64,000 nucleotides of DNA from Leifsonia aquatica (GTDB lineage Bacteria; Actinomycetota; Actinomycetes; Actinomycetales; Microbacteriaceae), in contig NZ_JACHVP010000003.1 in the NCBI RefSeq assembly GCF_014190775.1, positions 248,001 through 312,000 of the forward strand, given 5' to 3'. Every line of letters starts with the position of its first letter. Position 1 is the stretch's first letter. The notes beneath the pieces were generated by a model. The model searched no databases. It saw only the letters and a list, made by a program, of their open reading frames with translations, and was not told the DNA's origin. A program made the translations under genes and the position numbers. Positions 59,677-64,000 of the stretch are shown here, piece by piece.

Positions 59677-60668
59677 TGGCGCCCCGGAAGATCATCATCG
59701 ACACCGACCCCGGGGTCGGCATCCCCGGCACCGACGCGGACGATCCGATCGCCCTCTATCTGGCGGTGAACGACCCCCGGCTCGATCTCATCGGAGTGAC
59801 GACCACGTTCGGGAACTGCCCGCCGGAGCTGTCTGCGCGTGGAGCCGGGGCTGTGCTCCGAGCACTCGGGCGCGATGACATCCCGGTGTCGATCGGAAGC
59901 CCCGTTCCTCTATCTGGTGAACTGCCGCCCCAGCTGGCGCGCGCGTACGCCGGCGCGCGCGGCCGACCCGGTCGTATCGACCTTCCCGAAGCGCACGAGG
60001 TGGCCTCCGGCCGCACCGCGGAGGACTTCATCATCGAGGCCGTTCACGCGCATCCGGGTGAGGTGACGATCGTGGCGATCGGCCCGCAGACCAACCTGGC
60101 CCGGGCACTCCGCAAAGACCCCTCGCTCGCCGAGGACATCGCCGCCGTCGTCTTCATGGGCGGCGGCCTCGGCCTCGACCGGGAGTACGGGCGGGGCAAT
60201 GTCACCCCTGTCGCCGAGTGCAACATCTACTTCGATCCGGATGCTGCCGACATCGTCTTCCGGTCGGGGATCGAGCTGACGATGATCGGTCTGGACGTGA
60301 CCAACCCGAACACCGGCCTGCTTCTGACAGCCGACGCCATCGCCGGGATCGACCGCGACTCGACCGATCTCGCGTTGTTCGCCGAGATCTGCGACACCTA
60401 TCTGGAATCGCCGATGTTCCAGCACGGACTCGGCTGCGTCCTCTACGACCCGCTCGCTGTGGCCGTGGCCGCGGACCCCTCGCTCGGAGCCTTCGAGCGG
60501 ATGTCGTTGATCGTCGACACGTCGGACGCGGCGACTCGCGGTCAGACGCTGCGCACATCGGCGTCCGAGCCCAACGTCGACGTCATGGTGCAGGTGGACG
60601 GTGCAGCCGCCGTCCGCAGCATCGTCGAGACCATCACCAGCCGCAACACAACAGGAGCGAAGAGATGA
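59676..60668 (+). CDS. Nucleoside hydrolase (IUNH family)
   Basis: The 330-residue protein has the N-terminal calcium-binding motif of nucleoside N-ribohydrolases, DTDPGVGIPGTDADDPIALY; the usual DTDPGxDD is interrupted by seven residues, as in one branch of the family. Further marks are GVTTTFGNCPPELSARGAGA, VTIVAIGPQTNLARALRKDP, VVFMGGGLGLDR, PVAECNIYFDPDAADIVF and HGLGCVLYDPLAVAVA with the catalytic region. It splits a nucleoside to base and sugar. Its place inside a fructose-type operon is unusual and suggests that the sugar part of the substrate is handled by the epimerase and kinase that follow. It overlaps the genes on both sides. Confidence 0.9.
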   Translation: MAPRKIIIDTDPGVGIPGTDADDPIALYLAVNDPRLDLIGVTTTFGNCPPELSARGAGAVLRALGRDDIPVSIGSPVPLSGELPPQLARAYAGARGRPGRIDLPEAHEVASGRTAEDFIIEAVHAHPGEVTIVAIGPQTNLARALRKDPSLAEDIAAVVFMGGGLGLDREYGRGNVTPVAECNIYFDPDAADIVFRSGIELTMIGLDVTNPNTGLLLTADAIAGIDRDSTDLALFAEICDTYLESPMFQHGLGCVLYDPLAVAVAADPSLGAFERMSLIVDTSDAATRGQTLRTSASEPNVDVMVQVDGAAAVRSIVETITSRNTTGAKR

Positions 60669-61546
60669 CGACCACCAACCCCCTCGGAGTCCATGCCTTG
60701 GTCTGGGTCGGGGACACAGCGCCGGCCTCCGTGGCGACAGCGATCTCGCAGACGGAAGCCGCCGGCTACGACCTCCTCGAACTCTCGCTGCACGACCTCG
60801 GCAACCTCGACACTGCGTCCGCGCGCACCCAACTCGAGGCTGCGGGACTCGCCGTCGCATGCTCGCGCGGCTTGGCATTCGACGCGGACGTCTCCAGTGA
60901 AGACCCGCAGGTGGTGGCTCGCGGCGCCCGCCTCCTGCAGGAGTCCCTCGCAGCGACATCCGCGCTCGGCGGCCGCATCTTCACCGGCGCGCTGTACAGC
61001 GCCCTCGGCAAGTATCCGCACGCGGTCACGTCGGCCGGCCGCGCCAATGCGGTCACCGTCATCCGAGAGCTCGCCGTCGAGGCCGCACGGCACGGCGTCA
61101 CCCTCGGCCTGGAGATCTGCAACCGGTACGAGACGAATGTCGTCAACACCGCTCGCGACGCACTCCGGCTCGCCGACGACATCGGCGAGGACAACGTGAT
61201 GATCCACCTGGACACGTACCACATGAACATCGAGGAGGACGACTTCGTCCGCCCGGTGCTCGACGTCGCGGACCGCCTGGGCTACGTCCACATCGGGGAG
61301 AACCATCGCGGCTACCTGGGATCCGGTCACCTCGATTTCACCGGCTTCTTCCACGCCTTGGCAGATATCGGCTACGCCGGTCCGATCACCTTCGAGTCGT
61401 TCTCGTCGAGTGTCGTCGCGAAAGGCCTCTCCGACGATCTGGCCGTCTGGCGTGATCTCTGGGATGACGGCTTCGACCTGGCCACCCACGCTCGCGCGTT
61501 CATGGCGAACCAGCTCGCTGCTCCTGGTGGCGCGCGTGCTGCCTGA
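60665..61546 (+). CDS. Sugar-phosphate isomerase/epimerase family TIM barrel (ketose 3-epimerase-like)
   Basis: The 293-residue protein belongs to the AP-endonuclease 2 superfamily, close to D-tagatose/D-psicose 3-epimerases: GVHALVWVGDTAPASVATAI, GYDLLELSLHDLGNLD, GVTLGLEICNRYETNVVNTA with the metal-binding Glu, NVMIHLDTYHMNIEEDDFVR with the metal Asp and His, YVHIGENHRGYLGSGHLDFT, and ITFESFSS with the second Glu. These metal ligands are complete. It should epimerise a free ketose at C-3, such as fructose and psicose. ATG at 60665 overlaps the nucleoside hydrolase stop (ATGA), and the 3' end overlaps the kinase gene by 20 bases. Confidence 0.9.
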   Translation: MTTTNPLGVHALVWVGDTAPASVATAISQTEAAGYDLLELSLHDLGNLDTASARTQLEAAGLAVACSRGLAFDADVSSEDPQVVARGARLLQESLAATSALGGRIFTGALYSALGKYPHAVTSAGRANAVTVIRELAVEAARHGVTLGLEICNRYETNVVNTARDALRLADDIGEDNVMIHLDTYHMNIEEDDFVRPVLDVADRLGYVHIGENHRGYLGSGHLDFTGFFHALADIGYAGPITFESFSSSVVAKGLSDDLAVWRDLWDDGFDLATHARAFMANQLAAPGGARAA

Positions 61547-62207
61547 CGGATTGGCGGGGCGGGTGGCGGAGCTTCTCGCCCGTCACGAGCGGGTCATCCT
61601 CGGCGTCGCCGGCTCGCCGGGAGCGGGAAAGTCCACACTCGCGACCCAGGTCGTGGAGCACTTCTCCGGCCGCGGCGTTCCTGCGGCCTGGGTTCCGATG
61701 GACGGTTTCCACCTCGCGGACATCGAACTCGATCGGCTCGACCGGCGCCGATTCAAAGGCGCCATCGACACGTTCGACGCCCACGGCTACCTCGCCACGA
61801 TCGAGCGGATCGCGCGGGAGATGGGGAACACCGTCTACGCACCCGCATTCGACAGGGCTATCGAGGAGCCGATCGCGGGCAGCGTTCCCGTGCTGCCCGG
61901 GACCCGTTTGGTCGTCACCGAGGGCAACTACCTGCTGGACGAGAGCGAGCCCTGGAACCGGGTCCCCGACGTACTCACCGAGATCTGGTTCGTCGACGTC
62001 GACGACGGCCTGCGGCGGGAGCGCCTCATTCGCCGGCACATCCGTTTCGGGAAGACCCCCGCGGAGGCACGTGACTGGGTGCGTGCCGTCGACGAACCCA
62101 ACGCGCGACGCATCCACAGGACGCGATTCCGCGCCGCCCTGATCGTGAGCCCGGACGCGCTTCCATCCGACATCGAATCCACCGACTACGCACAAGGAAA
62201 AGCATGA
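61527..62207 (+). CDS. P-loop kinase of the uridine kinase/FrcK type
   Basis: The 226-residue protein has Walker A in VILGVAGSPGAGKSTLATQV, the catalytic MDGFHLADIELDRLDRRRFK (Asp-Gly-Phe-His, as in pantothenate and uridine kinases), and RLVVTEGNYLLDESEPWNRV, VDVDDGLRRERLIRRHIRFG with the lid arginines. It belongs to the nucleoside/nucleotide kinase group that includes FrcK of the rhizobial frcBCAK operon. It phosphorylates a sugar or nucleoside; a ketose is suggested by context. GTG at 61527 overlaps the epimerase gene; GTG at 61536, with GGTGG upstream, is another possible start. Its stop overlaps the GH32 start (ATGA). Confidence 0.85.
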   Translation: MARVLPDGLAGRVAELLARHERVILGVAGSPGAGKSTLATQVVEHFSGRGVPAAWVPMDGFHLADIELDRLDRRRFKGAIDTFDAHGYLATIERIAREMGNTVYAPAFDRAIEEPIAGSVPVLPGTRLVVTEGNYLLDESEPWNRVPDVLTEIWFVDVDDGLRRERLIRRHIRFGKTPAEARDWVRAVDEPNARRIHRTRFRAALIVSPDALPSDIESTDYAQGKA

Positions 62208-63625
62208 GCCCCTTCCGCCGTCCCCTCTCTGCCGCAACCGCGGCGGCGGGCGACCCCATCCCGTTCCGGATCGGAGAGGAGACCCACCTGTTCTATCTCT
62301 CTTCACCGGCCGGCACGCTCGACTATCCCGAGCGCGTCCGCACGACCTGGCAGCATGCCCGGTCACGCGACCTCGTGTCGTGGGAGGAGCTGGCGCCCGC
62401 GGTCGCACCTGGCGACGTCGGGGCGTACGACGGTGGGGGAATCTGGACAGGGTCCATCGTCGAGAACGATGGGCGCTACTACCTCTTCTACACGGGGCAT
62501 CACGTCGGCGCCCCGAACCCGCAGACCATCTGCCTCGCGGTCAGCGACGATCTGGTGAACTTCACCAAGTACGCGGACAATCCCGTCCTCCTCCCCACGG
62601 CGGACTACGAGCAGGTCGACTGGCGCGACCCCTACGTGTTCTTCAATGAGGACGAAGGGCTCTGGTGGATGCTGATCGCCACCCGCCTCGCCGAGGGACC
62701 GCACTGGCGTCGCGGCGCCATCGCCCTCGCCACGTCACCCGACCTGATGACCTGGACGGTCGAAGAGAAGCCGTTCTACACGCCGGGAGACACCTACTGC
62801 CCCGAGTGCCCCGAGCTCTGGGAGCTGGATGGACGGTGGTACCTCGTCTACTCGCGATTCTCCGAGGAGGTCGGAACGATCTACCGTGTCGCCGACCGCC
62901 CGCGCGGCCCGTTCCGGATCCCTGCGAACGAGAGTCTCGGCGGACGACGGTGGTACGCGTCGAAGTCGGCCGCGCACCCTGGAGGCCGGGCGTTCTTCGG
63001 ATGGGTGCACGATCGCGTCACCGCCGACGGCGGTCCCCGCTGGTTGTGGGGCGGGGATTTCGCGCTCCCTCGTATCGTTCGTGCGAACGCCGCCGGTGAC
63101 CTCGAGGTCGGTCTCGCGCGCGGCGTGATCGACGAATGGCCCCACGAGACGCTGAGGCGCGACGTCGCTCTCGACGGGGTCGGCGGCAACAGCGAGGTAC
63201 GCCTGGGCGTGCTTCCCGATTCCGCCGTCATCCGGGCGACGTTCACCGACGCCACCGCAGCGATCGTCGGACTCGATCTGATCGTGGACGACCATGCCGC
63301 CGGGTGGCGAATCGAACTCGATCGCGGTCGCGGACGAGCCCGGCTTGCTGCCGTCCCATCGCCCCTCGACGACTTCTGGGCCGATCTGACCGGACGCGCG
63401 GGTCAGTACCGTGAGGTGGATGGTCCGATCCTCGCGTCGGCGGAATCCCTCGAACTCGGTGAACGAGTCGAGCTGGTCGTCGTCCTCGACGGCGAGATCG
63501 TCGAGATCTACCTCGATGGCCGGGTGGCACTGACGCAGCGTCTCGACCGGACGAAGCCGATCGAGCTCGGCGCCTACGCGCTGGCGGGAGACTCGAAGGT
63601 CACGGTGACCGTCTCGACCCGCTGA
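62204..63625 (+). CDS. GH32-like glycosidase (beta-fructosidase family) with altered first motif
   Basis: The 473-residue protein has a five-bladed propeller and a C-terminal beta-sandwich (from about 330), the GH32 layout. The usual motif WMNDPNG is replaced by AAAGDPIPFRIGEETHLFYL, where Asp17 could still be the nucleophile. Others are intact: VDWRDPYVFFNEDEGLWWML (RDP), PECPELWELDGRWYLVYS (ECP, acid/base Glu) and RWYASKSAAHPGGRAFFGWV. No signal peptide is seen, so it acts on imported fructosides. It lies last in the operon and may hydrolyse a beta-fructofuranosyl compound brought in by the ABC transporter. A GH43-like specificity is an alternative. A hairpin at 63635 follows. Confidence 0.85.
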   Translation: MSPFRRPLSAATAAAGDPIPFRIGEETHLFYLSSPAGTLDYPERVRTTWQHARSRDLVSWEELAPAVAPGDVGAYDGGGIWTGSIVENDGRYYLFYTGHHVGAPNPQTICLAVSDDLVNFTKYADNPVLLPTADYEQVDWRDPYVFFNEDEGLWWMLIATRLAEGPHWRRGAIALATSPDLMTWTVEEKPFYTPGDTYCPECPELWELDGRWYLVYSRFSEEVGTIYRVADRPRGPFRIPANESLGGRRWYASKSAAHPGGRAFFGWVHDRVTADGGPRWLWGGDFALPRIVRANAAGDLEVGLARGVIDEWPHETLRRDVALDGVGGNSEVRLGVLPDSAVIRATFTDATAAIVGLDLIVDDHAAGWRIELDRGRGRARLAAVPSPLDDFWADLTGRAGQYREVDGPILASAESLELGERVELVVVLDGEIVEIYLDGRVALTQRLDRTKPIELGAYALAGDSKVTVTVSTR

Positions 63626-63634
63626 CCCTGAGCC

Positions 63635-63680
63635 GGCTTGGCCGCCGTCCGAATGTCATCGGCACGATGGCGGCCAAGCC
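63635..63680 (+). terminator. Hairpin terminator after the sugar operon
   Basis: GGCTTGGCCGCC (63635-63646) pairs perfectly with GGCGGCCAAGCC (63669-63680) across 22 bases. It sits between convergent genes and can serve both. Confidence 0.8.
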
Positions 63681-63709
63681 CCCATTCGGTTTCTCTCGGG
63701 CTCGACGAG

Positions 63710-64000
63710 CTACAGCTGCCCCATCACCCAGATCACGAGCAGGCTGGTCCCGGCGACGAGGGTCGACAGGGTGAAGCCGAGCAGGAGCGGTCGCCAGCCG
63801 GCGCGGCGGATGGCGGCGAGGTCGGTGGAGAGGCCGATGCCGGCGAGGGCGACGGAGACGAGGAAGACGCTGACCGCGACCAGCCCGTCGTGCACGCCGC
63901 CGGGGATCGGGATGAACGTGTTCGCGACGGCGACCAGCAGGAAGCCGATCAGGAACCACGGCACGAGCCCGAGCGCGCGGCGGGCGGTCATCGGCGTACC
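63710..64000 (-). CDS. YeiH family membrane protein (putative sulfate exporter), C-terminal fragment
   Basis: The gene enters from the right edge; 97 residues are visible and end at a TAG whose complement is 63710-63712. The part seen has VPWFLIGFLLVAVANTFIPI, LVAVSVFLVSVALAGIGLST, DLAAIRRAGWRPLLLGFTLS and a final helix, the C-terminal pattern of the YeiH/UPF0324 family, which holds about ten helices. The family is annotated as a putative sulfate exporter on indirect evidence. An internal ATG at 63991 begins the visible hydrophobic part, but the family needs the upstream region, so I treat it as partial. Confidence 0.8.
   Translation of the reverse strand, partial: GTPMTARRALGLVPWFLIGFLLVAVANTFIPIPGGVHDGLVAVSVFLVSVALAGIGLSTDLAAIRRAGWRPLLLGFTLSTLVAGTSLLVIWVMGQL

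Overview
The window is about 70% G+C. It has short gaps between genes, many GTG and TTG starts, stop/start overlaps of the ATGA, GTGA and TGATG type, and several promoters whose -10 box lies only six bases before the start codon, which implies leaderless mRNAs. Gene content points to an actinobacterium of the family Microbacteriaceae, most like Leifsonia: menaquinone genes, the proC/HTH/bS22/glutaredoxin group known from mycobacteria, PadR-linked DrrAB-type exporters and a KtrAB potassium system. The genus is an inference. I see no phage, insertion sequence, tRNA, rRNA or CRISPR array.

Layout. 1-13 kb: the end of a glutamate decarboxylase gene; a tetR-MFS efflux unit with a symmetric four-half-site operator; small enzymes; a heterodimeric ABC exporter; a formylglycine-generating enzyme; DJ-1/PfpI and aldo/keto reductase genes; a second efflux unit, MFS and tetR back to back, with three 17-bp operators. 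13-23 kb, minus strand: an amino-acid ABC transporter (ATPase, binding protein, two permeases) coupled to asparaginase, CutC and a ROK sugar kinase, followed by a FUSC membrane protein and an oligopeptidase B gene that carries a frameshift between its catalytic Ser and its Asp/His. 23-27 kb, plus strand: ROK repressor, Gfo/Idh/MocA oxidoreductase and GH13 glucosidase. 27-36 kb: tetR, class A PBP, marR, padR with a DrrAB-like exporter, a winged-helix regulator with a long leader that begins with a tiny leaderless Cys-ending ORF, upp and tadA. 36-46 kb: GATase, CDF metal transporter, proC, a nuclease-like gene bracketed by 58-bp hairpin repeats, ktrAB, ArsR, HTH, bS22, glutaredoxin, Dabb and two tandem GntR regulators. 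46-55 kb: a membrane alpha/beta hydrolase, PPK2, menF opposite menG-polyprenyl synthase-ferredoxin reductase, another hydrolase and yajQ. 55-63.6 kb: a ROK repressor opposite a seven-gene fructose-type ABC operon (binding protein, permease, ATPase, nucleoside hydrolase, ketose epimerase-like protein, P-loop kinase, GH32 enzyme). The window ends inside a YeiH-family exporter gene.

How the parts work together. Three efflux units (TetR/MFS twice, PadR/ABC) have visible autoregulatory operators. The menF/menG cluster makes menaquinone: isochorismate entry, polyprenyl tail and final C-methylation. Two sugar regions each pair a ROK repressor with uptake or hydrolysis genes. The least explained parts are the cysteine-rich leader ORF before the winged-helix regulator, the asparaginase-CutC-ROK kinase module, the nucleoside hydrolase/ketose epimerase operon and the repeat-bracketed nuclease-like gene.
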